Positions 5,546 to 11,424 of a DNA stretch of 26,867 nt are shown here, one piece after another. The translations under genes were made by a program, and so were the position numbers. The notes beneath the pieces were generated by a model. It was not told the DNA's origin. It did not search any database and saw only the letters and a program-made list of their open reading frames with translations. This DNA comes from a virus. The DNA lies in IMG/VR virus record IMGVR_UViG_3300030060_002720, positions 1 to 26,867 of that record. One strand, 5' to 3'. Position 1 is the first letter of the stretch; the number at the start of each line of letters is the position of its first letter.

Positions 5546-5758
5546 TCATTTGCCTACCATATTAAGCTGTGCTTGTTTCATAAAGTCATTGGCCTTAACT
5601 TCTCCATCAGTTGCTAATTCAATCTTGTTCATAGTCTCTGGTCGAGGAAATCTTTTGCCTTGCAATAGTAGAGAGATAGTAGACTCATTCATGCCACACA
5701 TCTTGGCAAATCTATATTGTGAAATCTTTTTGGTTTTTAAATAATCTTTTAATAACAT
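5546..5758 (-). CDS. Cro/CI-type helix-turn-helix repressor
   Basis: A 70-residue XRE-family protein: MLLKDYLKTKKISQYRFAKM, then CGMNESTISLLLQGKRFPRPETM. The helix-turn-helix occupies roughly residues 12-34, followed by the usual third helix and loop (GKRFPRP). The size fits a Cro-like dimeric repressor without a cleavable C-terminal domain. It is the first gene of the minus-strand methyltransferase operon and is divergent from the recombination operon at 5825, the usual place for an early switch. There is no Shine-Dalgarno sequence: the ATG is preceded by T-A10-T. A -10-like TAAAAA just before it would give a leaderless message. Its likely operator is the dyad at 5779-5793. Confidence 0.88.
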   Translation of the reverse strand: MLLKDYLKTKKISQYRFAKMCGMNESTISLLLQGKRFPRPETMNKIELATDGEVKANDFMKQAQLNMVGK

Positions 5759-5824
5759 ATTTTTTTTTTACCACATGCTTGACATAATGTAAAGAACAAT
5801 ATAATAATATATGTGGAGGTGCTA
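5759..5824. promoter_or_regulatory. Divergent control region with operator-like dyad
   Basis: On the plus strand TTGACA (5779-5784) precedes an AT-rich -10 (TAATAA at 5802-5807 with 17-base spacing, or TATAAT at 5800-5805 with 15). This drives the operon at 5825, whose ribosome site GGAGG is at 5815-5819. On the minus strand TTTACA (5793-5788) and TAAAAA (5770-5765) are 17 bases apart and would start transcription at about the repressor ATG. Both -35 boxes lie in one near-perfect dyad, TTGACAT-A-ATGTAAA (5779-5793, 6 of 7 pairs), so one bound dimer would block both promoters. Confidence 0.7.
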
Positions 5825-6715
5825 ATGACAATACCAATTTACAGAAGAACTTTTGGCAGTTTGCATGAATCAGCAAGCAATGGAAACTTGCCAGAAGATC
5901 AAGCGATACTAAAGCTATATCTTAGAAAAGAGCATAGCATAAACTATCCAGATGCAGCGCCAATGATGCTTGGTCGTATGGTGCAAAAAGGATTAGATCA
6001 TCATTTAGGTTTGCATGATTATTCACAGGAACAAGGACAACAAGAAGGTCTTGAGATAAACCAGGCTATTAGAGAAGCCTTGACAGAATATCAAGTATAC
6101 ACACCGAGGACTTGGGATAACGGAAAAGACCAGTCAGCTTACGATAGCTTCCAAGACTTCTTGCCAGACATGGTTAAATGTGCAGCAGAGGGATTGAAGC
6201 AATATTTTCAGAATGTCAATGCTATCGAGGGAGAGTTTGCACAAAGATATAACGAGCCATTGATTGATGTACCAATATTATTTTATCAAGATTATTCTGG
6301 TGGTGGTAAGCAGATAGACTTGAAGTGCCAAGTGCCAAGAAAAAATCCTACAAAGAAAGATGGCACATTTACTTACTCAGCACCAAAACCTAAGACAGAA
6401 CCATCTCCTGCATGGATAAGACAACAAGCAGTTTATTGGAAAGCAACAGGACAGAAACCTGCTCTGCTTTGTGTGAGTGCAAAAGATTATCATATCATTG
6501 ATGAAACGAATTGTGAGCAGCTACAAGATGATTACTTGCAAGTTGCTTATGATGACATGGTGCGTAGCTGGTTAGTGCTGCAAAACAAACTCAAGGATAG
6601 TCAAGGCAGTTGGAAACATATTGTTGAAAGAACTAAACTTGATGGAGCAGAAATACTAAACAGATATGGGCCAAATATATATAAACTATCTCAACAACTA
6701 TGGAGTATTAAATGA
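5825..6715 (+). CDS. PD-(D/E)XK exonuclease, RecB/Cas4-like
   Basis: A 296-residue protein. The ATG at 5825 has GGAGG five bases upstream; the in-frame GTG at 5813 would place the ribosome site inside the gene and is rejected. Features of RecB-family/Cas4-like nucleases are visible: GRMVQKGLDHHLG (50-62) as the helix that usually carries the first metal ligand, YQDYSGGGKQIDLK with Asp156 and Asp165-x-Lys167 as the D...(D/E)xK core, and QQAVYWKATGQKP (200-212) matching motif QxxxY. It probably resects dsDNA ends to give ssDNA for the annealing protein at 7774, like lambda Exo with Beta. It is the first gene of the plus-strand operon and overlaps the next gene by 4 nt. The core has Asp instead of the more common Glu before x-Lys, as in many members. 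Confidence 0.8.
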   Translation: MTIPIYRRTFGSLHESASNGNLPEDQAILKLYLRKEHSINYPDAAPMMLGRMVQKGLDHHLGLHDYSQEQGQQEGLEINQAIREALTEYQVYTPRTWDNGKDQSAYDSFQDFLPDMVKCAAEGLKQYFQNVNAIEGEFAQRYNEPLIDVPILFYQDYSGGGKQIDLKCQVPRKNPTKKDGTFTYSAPKPKTEPSPAWIRQQAVYWKATGQKPALLCVSAKDYHIIDETNCEQLQDDYLQVAYDDMVRSWLVLQNKLKDSQGSWKHIVERTKLDGAEILNRYGPNIYKLSQQLWSIK

Positions 6716-7062
6716 CAGAAAGACACACACTACACAGAAAAGATGCAAGCGAAACAAGTATTGAAGCTGCATATACTGTACCACTAGGCAAGATGGAAGC
6801 GCTTGTCTACAAAACAATAGATGACTTTGGAACATCTGGTTGCATACAAGATGATGTACTTGAAAAACTTAGTAACTATCCTTATTCATCTGTTACTGCT
6901 CGATTTAAGAGCCTGGAGAGCAAGAAACTGATTACTAGGTGTAAAACCTTTGCAAAAGGCAGATCAGGCTCTAGGCAAGAATATATGATGTCTAAACGAT
7001 TTTATGATTTAGATGAGGATTTGACAGAAGAAGAAAAGCAACAAGGAATACTTGGAGTTTAA
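6712..7062 (+). CDS. Winged-helix DNA-binding protein
   Basis: A 116-residue protein overlapping the exonuclease stop (ATGA). Residues about 27-77 have winged-helix character: a first helix KMEALVYKTIDDFG, a second CIQDDVLEKLSNY, a recognition helix SSVTARFKSLESKKLIT, then a basic wing TFAKGRSGSRQEYMM (83-98). The C-terminal tail is acidic (DLDEDLTEEEKQQ). It resembles small phage winged-helix proteins that lie next to replication or recombination genes. A transcriptional regulator or an exonuclease partner are both possible. No catalytic motif is seen. Confidence 0.65.
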   Translation: MTERHTLHRKDASETSIEAAYTVPLGKMEALVYKTIDDFGTSGCIQDDVLEKLSNYPYSSVTARFKSLESKKLITRCKTFAKGRSGSRQEYMMSKRFYDLDEDLTEEEKQQGILGV

Positions 7063-7063
7063 G

Positions 7064-7360
7064 ATGGCAAGATTGAGCAAAAAAGATTTAAAACAAGGCA
7101 CAGGTTTTTTAGCAGATCATGCCAAGAAAAAATTTTTCAAAGAATTACAACTTTTATTTATTAATGTTGAATATAAAAGAAATTATATTCAAAAAAAAAC
7201 ATCTGAAATTGCTGAAGCAGAACATTTAATACAGCAAAATAAAAATGAAATACTAATCAATAAAAAGTTATTACAAGGATTTGAAGAAAAATTAGTTATT
7301 GCACTAAACAGAATTTGTGTAAACAAAGATGGAACAAGAGAGGTAAAATATGATGGATAA
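7064..7360 (+). CDS. Small coiled-coil protein of unknown function
   Basis: A 98-residue basic protein beginning MARLSKKDLKQGTGFLADHA. GGAG (7054-7057) six bases upstream supports the ATG at 7064; a TTG at 7052 in the same frame is less likely because it overlaps this ribosome site. Residues about 40-80 (heptad-like, rich in K/E/I/L/N) predict a coiled coil, followed by a short conserved-looking end with a CVNKDGT turn. Not recognised. The gene lies between the winged-helix gene and the annealing protein and is presumably part of the recombination operon. Confidence 0.65.
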   Translation: MARLSKKDLKQGTGFLADHAKKKFFKELQLLFINVEYKRNYIQKKTSEIAEAEHLIQQNKNEILINKKLLQGFEEKLVIALNRICVNKDGTREVKYDG

Positions 7361-7387
7361 CAAAACAAGGAATATTAGGAGTATAAT

Positions 7388-7582
7388 ATGACCTATACAA
7401 TAGATGCAAATGCGAGAAAAAGTATGAAAAATGCTCGTGCTTGGATTGATAGACTTAAAAATGATTCATCTTTGACTAGAAACACTAAAGGTTGGGCAAT
7501 ATCTGTTATGACATTAAGAGCAAAACGAGATGGGCAAAATGAGGTTGCTGCATTTTTAAAAAAAGCAAGAAAAGAATTTTAA
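7388..7582 (+). CDS. Small basic protein of unknown function
   Basis: A 64-residue protein with AGGAG (7377-7381) six bases upstream of the ATG. It is basic and helical (MTYTIDANARKSMKNARAWI, ending KKARKEF) with a Trp pair in the middle. Basic charge and position in the recombination operon suggest nucleic-acid binding, but no family is recognised. Confidence 0.6.
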   Translation: MTYTIDANARKSMKNARAWIDRLKNDSSLTRNTKGWAISVMTLRAKRDGQNEVAAFLKKARKEF

Positions 7583-7601
7583 CAATATAAGGAAAAATAA
7601 A

Positions 7602-7781
7602 ATGGACAATAAACAACAAAACTTACATGTTAACGAGCATGAAATAGAACAGAGGATTGATAATCTTAGGTTTGAATTAGATAAAATAGATAGTGAAATA
7701 CAGAAACTGCATAGCACAAAGAACAAGCTACAAGATGCTCTTGCTTTGGTAAGACTTGTGTCTGGTGGTAAGCATGGCTAA
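7602..7781 (+). CDS. Small coiled-coil protein overlapping the annealing-protein gene
   Basis: A 59-residue protein (MDNKQQNLHVNEHEIEQRID...) with AAGGA (7589-7593) upstream of the ATG. Residues about 13-51 have a clear heptad pattern of I/L/F and E/K/Q, predicting a coiled coil that could dimerise. Its last codons overlap the start of the next gene by 8 nt, so translation is coupled and the two products are made together. Such a pair suggests a partner of the annealing protein, which is inference. Confidence 0.6.
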   Translation: MDNKQQNLHVNEHEIEQRIDNLRFELDKIDSEIQKLHSTKNKLQDALALVRLVSGGKHG

Positions 7782-8493
7782 AACAAATGTGCCAAAAAAA
7801 GTGCTTGATCTGTTAGCTGAAGTTGGTTTATCTACGCACCAAGCTGGATGGGACTGTCATGGTACTTGGGTAATGTATCATAAAGCAGCAGAAAAACTTG
7901 CTGGATATAAAAAAGTAAAGTTTGATAAGCCAGAAATTATACATCAAGATGTTGGCCAAAAAGAAGTTGTGATGCTTGTTACAGGACATTGTGGTGGTAT
8001 TACAGAGTGGAGTTTTGGTGAAGCAACACCAGGCAACAATAAAAACGCATATCCTTATGCAATGGCTGAGAAGAGAGCAAAAGATAGAGTTATACTAAAA
8101 CTTCTTGGCTTTCATGGAGATGTTTATACTGATACAGAAATTGATGACCAATTGCAACAACAATTAAAACGACAAGCTGAAAGAAATATTGAGAATACCT
8201 CAGAACAAGAGGTAAAAGAACAGAAGGAGAGTAGCACTTCCAACAACTCTTCTTCTGTACCAATGAGTAGCAGCAAGATGTTTGACAAGATAAAGAAACA
8301 CATAGAGTTGATACAAAGAAAAGGCTACAAAGAAAACAAAGAGCAACTACAACATGAAGAGTTAGTTGCTTATTTTGTAGAGTGCAACGACACTCACTTT
8401 AAAACTATGGATAAAAAACATGTTGAAGATTTAACAAAAGAGTTTTTCAGAATTGAAAAAGAACTTAAATTTTATATAGAGAGGGCAAAATGA
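7774..8493 (+). CDS. Probable single-strand annealing protein (Rad52/ERF-like)
   Basis: A 239-residue protein. The ATG at 7774 is chosen over an upstream TTG because GGTGG lies five bases before it and it yields the clean start MAKTNVPKKVL. The N-terminal 125 residues contain the pattern typical of phage annealing proteins: an amphipathic first helix, a hydrophobic strand pair with VVMLVTGHCGGITEWSFGEA (65-84) and the basic helix AYPYAMAEKRAKDRVILKLLG (92-112), the likely ssDNA-binding segment. Residues about 140-168 are a Ser/Asn/Gln/Glu-rich linker and the C-terminus is helical. It would anneal ssDNA made by the exonuclease at 5825 and work with the SSB-like protein it overlaps. The exact superfamily (Rad52-like or ERF/DUF1071-like) cannot be settled from sequence alone. 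Confidence 0.6.
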   Translation: MAKTNVPKKVLDLLAEVGLSTHQAGWDCHGTWVMYHKAAEKLAGYKKVKFDKPEIIHQDVGQKEVVMLVTGHCGGITEWSFGEATPGNNKNAYPYAMAEKRAKDRVILKLLGFHGDVYTDTEIDDQLQQQLKRQAERNIENTSEQEVKEQKESSTSNNSSSVPMSSSKMFDKIKKHIELIQRKGYKENKEQLQHEELVAYFVECNDTHFKTMDKKHVEDLTKEFFRIEKELKFYIERAK

Positions 8494-8819
8494 AACAATA
8501 TAAAAAAATATTAAATATAAATTTATTTAAAAATCATGGTGGCAAAGTGGTGGCAGGAAACTCTAACTGGATTCCAATGCAAAATAAACAAGCAGTAGAC
8601 ATTCTTTTAAGCAAAGACAAACTGTATCAAGTTTCTTTATTTCAAAACGACAATGGCTCACAATCAATATCAATATCAGAAATTATTGATGAGTATGCTG
8701 GTGTAAAGTTTGATAAAGTATCAGATCAAGTATCACAACCAGCAATGAAGTCTATTGCAGAAGCGCTTGAAAGCAATAAAGAAAAGAAATCAGATGATGA
8801 TGATGAGATACCTTTTTAG
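8490..8819 (+). CDS. Small SSB-like protein with acidic C-terminal tip
   Basis: A 109-residue protein overlapping the annealing-protein stop (ATGA). It ends in SDDDDEIPF, the acidic-then-IPF tip by which bacterial SSBs recruit partner proteins. The body (residues 1-75) has alternating hydrophobic strand-like segments (KILNINLF, KLYQVSLFQ, SQSISISEII) compatible with a small OB fold, though no classical SSB sequence match is visible. Its place beside the exonuclease and annealing protein fits an ssDNA-binding role. The terminal codons lie within the terminator hairpin at 8802. Confidence 0.6.
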   Translation: MKQYKKILNINLFKNHGGKVVAGNSNWIPMQNKQAVDILLSKDKLYQVSLFQNDNGSQSISISEIIDEYAGVKFDKVSDQVSQPAMKSIAEALESNKEKKSDDDDEIPF

Positions 8820-8834
8820 TTATCTCATCTTTTT
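8802..8834 (+). terminator. Terminator overlapping both stop codons of converging genes
   Basis: GATGAGATA (8802-8810) pairs perfectly with TATCTCATC (8821-8829) over the loop CCTTTTTAGT and is followed by five T, a standard terminator for the plus-strand operon. The loop holds the plus-strand stop TAG (8817-8819), and the minus-strand stop TAA (8822-8820) straddles the loop/stem junction. On the minus strand the stem lacks a T run. Confidence 0.75.
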
Positions 8835-9059
8835 CTTTGGTTTCTTACCAGCTTTTTTCATGGCAATGGCAGTTGCAGCTTGCTTCTTCATCTTAGCTGA
8901 CTTGCCTTTGCCTTTTTTTCCGTAATGTCCTGGCATATCTCTCTCCTTTTCCATTTGTTGTAGTTTGAATTGTACGCTATTAGAGTTTACTTTTCTAAAT
9001 TTATTTATCAACCAATTTAGTAAGTTTTTAATTTTTTGTATTAATATTTTTGTGAGCAT
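8820..9059 (-). CDS. Small lysine-rich marine-phage protein (MPGHYGKK type), with upstream extension
   Basis: The frame from the ATG at 9059 encodes 79 residues, with GGAG (9068-9065) five bases upstream. A second in-frame ATG at 8936 has an even better ribosome site (AGGAG at 8947-8943, six-base spacing) and starts MPGHYGKKGKGKSAKMKK, a very basic 38-residue protein of a type common in marine phages. The longer form adds an amphipathic, hydrophobic N-terminus (LTKILIQKIKNLLNWLINK). Either the shorter protein is the real product or both forms are made. Function unknown; the lysine-rich tail suggests nucleic-acid or envelope binding. It is the last gene of the late operon and ends in the shared terminator. 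Confidence 0.6.
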   Translation of the reverse strand: MLTKILIQKIKNLLNWLINKFRKVNSNSVQFKLQQMEKERDMPGHYGKKGKGKSAKMKKQAATAIAMKKAGKKPKKKMR

Positions 9060-9069
9060 AAAATCTCCA

Positions 9070-9366
9070 TTATGTTTTTTTCTTTTTAGCTTTGTTTCTT
9101 TTGCTAATTGCTCTTGCTTTCTTTCTAGCATCAGCAGAACTACTTGCTCCCCATTGACGGAGTGATAATAATTTTCTTGTTGGTTTGCCTTTGGAATCAT
9201 AGTCTGGCCCTTTTGCGTTTCCCATTCTTGCAAGAAAACTTGCTCTTCTTGGACTATCTCCAGACTTGATAGGTCTTTTTAAATTTGCGCCCTCAGTTCT
9301 TTTAAAAAAAGCACGACCAGCAGCGTTTAGACCACCTTTGGGATTCTGATATTTTTTAGCTACCAT
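9070..9366 (-). CDS. DUF6321-like small basic protein
   Basis: A 98-residue basic protein with the pattern KKYQNPKGGLNAAGRAFFKR (4-23) and PRRASFLARMGNAKGP (39-54) typical of DUF6321, a family I know from many marine phages and metagenomic contigs. The C-terminus is a Lys/Arg tail. Proteins with the same GGL(N/S)AAGR pattern are often beside lysis and structural genes; the function is not established. The start overlaps the endolysin 3' end by 11 nt, so the gene is translationally coupled. A different minus-strand frame crossing 9070-9233 is considered non-coding. Confidence 0.82.
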   Translation of the reverse strand: MVAKKYQNPKGGLNAAGRAFFKRTEGANLKRPIKSGDSPRRASFLARMGNAKGPDYDSKGKPTRKLLSLRQWGASSSADARKKARAISKRNKAKKKKT

Positions 9367-9805
9367 CTATCAAACCTATCCTTGTGCCATGAAAGTTGTC
9401 TATGGTAAGTTTCTGCTTTCTTCCGTTTGGCACATAGCTGCAATGAATCCATCCACTATTGCCACCAGAATAATATTCTAAGATCAACTGATCGTATGGC
9501 AAGTTATCAGCAATCCATAATGCAAGTTCATAGTTATCAACACCTGGTACTTCAAAGTCTGCTGCTTGCCCTTTGGCGTGCTGACTTGTAGCTTTCGAAT
9601 TTATGGCTTCACACAAAGCCACACTTCTGTAACCACTTGATACAATAAAAGGCCCGAACTCATCACGAATAGGTTGCAAGATATTCTCACACAGTTCAAT
9701 CATACACTTTACTTGCTCATCATTTGGTGAGTTGTTTATGTTCTTGCGTAAAGCTGTGCTGCTTTTGCACATCTCTTCTAGTGAAAAGTTTGGTGATAAG
9801 TACAT
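9356..9805 (-). CDS. Endolysin, M15 family peptidase
   Basis: A 149-residue zinc peptidase of the M15A (Peptidase_M15_3) group. The motifs are SSGYRSVALCEAI (56-68), SQHAKGQAADFEV (74-86) with metal ligands His76 and Asp83, Glu110 as the likely general base region, and WIHCSY (119-124) with His121 as the third ligand. It cuts peptide cross-links in peptidoglycan at lysis. There is no signal peptide, so release would depend on the holin at 10506. The N-terminal half MYLSPNFSLEEMCKSSTALR is the usual family start. The start overlaps the preceding stop by one base (TAATG). Confidence 0.9.
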   Translation of the reverse strand: MYLSPNFSLEEMCKSSTALRKNINNSPNDEQVKCMIELCENILQPIRDEFGPFIVSSGYRSVALCEAINSKATSQHAKGQAADFEVPGVDNYELALWIADNLPYDQLILEYYSGGNSGWIHCSYVPNGRKQKLTIDNFHGTRIGLIDGS

Positions 9806-9951
9806 TACACAGACTTTCTTTTCTTCTTCATAACTTTCTTTGCAGTTGTAGAGTTTCTAAGTTTCTTAAAATCTGCACCAGTAATTTTATTTCTTGGTGG
9901 TGCAACTCTAGCTAACTTCTTTTGCTTTGGACTGTATTTACTAAATGGCAT
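9805..9951 (-). CDS. Small basic conserved phage protein (MPFSKYSPKQKK type)
   Basis: A 48-residue protein (MPFSKYSPKQKKLARVAPPR, then NKITGADFKKLRNS and a Lys/Arg tail). It starts and ends in TAATG junctions with its neighbours, which supports it as a real gene in spite of its size. I recall closely similar short proteins in marine phages. Function unknown. At physiological pH it is strongly positive and probably binds nucleic acid or phosphate-rich surfaces. Confidence 0.7.
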   Translation of the reverse strand: MPFSKYSPKQKKLARVAPPRNKITGADFKKLRNSTTAKKVMKKKRKSV

Positions 9952-10196
9952 TACTTTCTCCTTGTTGTTTTTTTCTTTGTTGTTTTCTTTTTACCTCTTA
10001 ATAAATCTGAATCTGCTTTTCTAGCGCCACCTTTGCCACTTACAAAAGACTTTACTCTGCCCATTGCCCATTGGTGTGCAGAAACTTTTGGTCTACTACC
10101 AGACGAATAGTATGCACCTAAACCTCTTTTGTAAACTTTATCGAGTGTTCCCTTTGAGTATCGTGATGCACCTGATATACCTGCATATCTTGACAT
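9951..10196 (-). CDS. DUF5824-like small basic protein
   Basis: An 81-residue protein that matches the DUF5824 pattern: SRYAGISGASRYSKGTLDKV, then RGLGAYYSSGSRPKVSAHQW (25-44), MGRVKSFVSGKGGARKADSD (45-64), and a KKK/TT-rich tail. The family is very common in marine viruses, including giant-virus and phage genomes, and its function is unknown to me. The Gly/Ser/Arg-rich middle with a conserved HQW is its most distinctive part. TAATG and TAA/ATG junctions link it to both neighbours. Confidence 0.85.
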   Translation of the reverse strand: MSRYAGISGASRYSKGTLDKVYKRGLGAYYSSGSRPKVSAHQWAMGRVKSFVSGKGGARKADSDLLRGKKKTTKKKTTRRK

Positions 10197-10378
10197 TATC
10201 CCTTACTCCTTCTCTTGCTTATGGCATCCATCATAGCCTTTGTAAGTTTGCCCTGTCTATATAGTTTGCGTGTACGCAGTATTTCTTTTTCTCTTGCACT
10301 AGGATTCTTTGCACCAGATACATACTTTTTTGGCACACCTCTTTTAGTCTTTGCGACTTTGGCAAACTTTCTTCTCAT
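10196..10378 (-). CDS. Small basic conserved phage protein (KTKRGVPKKYVSGAKNP type)
   Basis: A 60-residue protein: VAKTKRGVPKKYVSGAKNPS (8-27), AREKEILRTRKLYRQGKLTK (28-47), AMMDAISKRRS. About one third of the residues are Lys or Arg. I recall the same GVPKKYxSGAKNPxAREKEI pattern from other marine phages but cannot name the family with certainty. Helical C-terminal half. It abuts its neighbours with overlapping start/stop codons. Confidence 0.75.
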   Translation of the reverse strand: MRRKFAKVAKTKRGVPKKYVSGAKNPSAREKEILRTRKLYRQGKLTKAMMDAISKRRSKG

Positions 10379-10509
10379 CTCTTTTTTCTCTTTGCTTGTT
10401 TAAAATTCTTGGCAGTTGGTGCGCCTTTTGATCCAGGTCTACGCATCTTCTCACCACTTCCTGCTTTTATTCTTTTTCTTTTTGCGTGTATGTTTCTATA
10501 TAAACTCAT
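10375..10509 (-). CDS. Tiny arginine/lysine-rich protein (MSLYRNIHAKRKRIK type)
   Basis: A 44-residue protein: MSLYRNIHAKRKRIKAGSGE, KMRRPGSKGAPTAKNFKQAK, RKKR. It starts in an ATGA overlap with the holin stop and ends in an ATGA overlap with the next start. MSLY-x-N-I-x-x-K/R/K starts recur in small proteins of marine phages. It is likely unstructured and nucleic-acid binding; function unknown. Confidence 0.68.
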   Translation of the reverse strand: MSLYRNIHAKRKRIKAGSGEKMRRPGSKGAPTAKNFKQAKRKKR

Positions 10510-10919
10510 TTCTTCATGTTCTCCCTTGCTACACCTTTTGACTTTTCATAGGATCTCATTCCTCCAAGTCCTAAAAGTGAAAGTGTCAAAGTCATAAGTT
10601 CGCCTGTCTGTAAACTAGGCAAAGTTATATCTGGCATCCATATCGCTGTTGCCCATTCTGCAATAGGCATAATAAAAAACTGTGTGAGTAAACCAAGTGC
10701 GCAGATCCACATTATCGCTGGCCTAGCACCGGCAACAAATATGCTAGGATGTTTTGCCTGTTCTGCATTAGCAGCTATCTGCCCTTTGGCAAGTTCCTGC
10801 GCATGCCTTGAAGCAAGCGTAGCTAAGTCATGTGCCAATTTATTTTTCTGATCTTTGTCCTCAATAAACTTACCGACAAGTTTACTAACTGGGCCTATTA
10901 ACGCTTGTAACATTACCAT
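10506..10919 (-). CDS. Holin, 3TM family
   Basis: A 137-residue protein with the pattern of Holin_3TMs, a family linked to phage and gene-transfer-agent release. The N-terminal 55 residues are an amphipathic, charged helical region (LVGKFIEDKDQKNKLAHDLA). Then come HPSIFVAGARPAIMWICALG and LLTQFFIMPI (residues 57-86) as the first membrane span, a short loop with a Trp-rich turn, and a span at about 106-122 (LMTLTLSLLGLGG). The C-terminus is basic. It would open the inner membrane at lysis to release the M15 endolysin at 9356. ATG at 10919 or 10913 are both possible. Confidence 0.85.
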   Translation of the reverse strand: MVMLQALIGPVSKLVGKFIEDKDQKNKLAHDLATLASRHAQELAKGQIAANAEQAKHPSIFVAGARPAIMWICALGLLTQFFIMPIAEWATAIWMPDITLPSLQTGELMTLTLSLLGLGGMRSYEKSKGVARENMKK

Positions 10920-11107
10920 AACCTCATTTGTTCATTTACTTTAACAAGTTTTACAAAACAATCATACTTTTTTGTTTCTTGGCCTATTGTAACAGATTGA
11001 TTGTCAAGATACGACTTAAAATAATCTGCTGTCTTTACTGATTGAAAATGTAATGTTCCTGCTGGATTTCCTGCAAGATAGCACATGAGCAGAAACGCTG
11101 GTTTCAT
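10913..11107 (-). CDS. Small secreted or envelope protein of the lysis cluster
   Basis: A 64-residue protein with a hydrophobic N-terminus (MKPAFLLMCYLAGNPAGTLH) that could be a signal peptide or membrane anchor with a cysteine near position 9, followed by a polar domain containing a second Cys (KKYDCFVKL). Similar short proteins occur beside holins in marine phages. A spanin-like or antiholin role is possible, but no lipobox or proline-rich spanin pattern is seen. Coupled to the EF-hand gene by an ATGA overlap. Confidence 0.65.
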   Translation of the reverse strand: MKPAFLLMCYLAGNPAGTLHFQSVKTADYFKSYLDNQSVTIGQETKKYDCFVKLVKVNEQMRLW

Positions 11108-11424
11108 TTTCCGTTCCTATTCATTATAGCTGATGCACCCATGTAAGCAGCGACAATACCACCACCTGTGATGTAAAAAAGATTAGAAATATCTGCCAAG
11201 GCTTTGACTCTTTCAAGATCAACAAAGAACATTGCAGCAGTAAAAGTAGCCATAGCAACCAAACTGGCAGTTGCCATTCGTCTTTGCGCCCTCTGCTTTC
11301 TAAGATCATGTTCAAGTCTTTTAATCTCTGCCATATGCTCAAATTCTTCATCACTAACTACTCCGTCTTGATTGATGTCGTAAGAAGCATATTTAGATTT
11401 ATCTTGTAGTTTTTTTTGTTTCAT
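11104..11424 (-). CDS. EF-hand membrane protein
   Basis: A 106-residue protein. The ATG at 11424 is chosen because AAGGA lies six bases upstream and it overlaps the previous stop (ATGA); a longer frame reaching 11508 lacks such support. Residues 16-27 (DINQDGVVSDEE) are a canonical EF-hand loop: Asp at 1, Asn at 3, Asp at 5, Gly at 6, Val at 8 and Glu at 12. A charged helix follows (28-50), then two predicted membrane spans (about 51-68 and 82-100). Calcium binding by a small membrane protein next to the holin suggests a role in timing or stability of lysis, or in the virion membrane contact. The loop is complete; function is inferred. Confidence 0.72.
   Translation of the reverse strand: MKQKKLQDKSKYASYDINQDGVVSDEEFEHMAEIKRLEHDLRKQRAQRRMATASLVAMATFTAAMFFVDLERVKALADISNLFYITGGGIVAAYMGASAIMNRNGK

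Noticed and set aside
5813-5824. GTG start four codons upstream for the exonuclease
   Set aside because: It would overlap the GGAGG that serves the ATG at 5825.
9070-9233. Upstream extension of the 8820 frame through the DUF6321-like gene
   Set aside because: DUF6321-like coding in the other frame is well supported and the ATG at 9059 has its own ribosome site.
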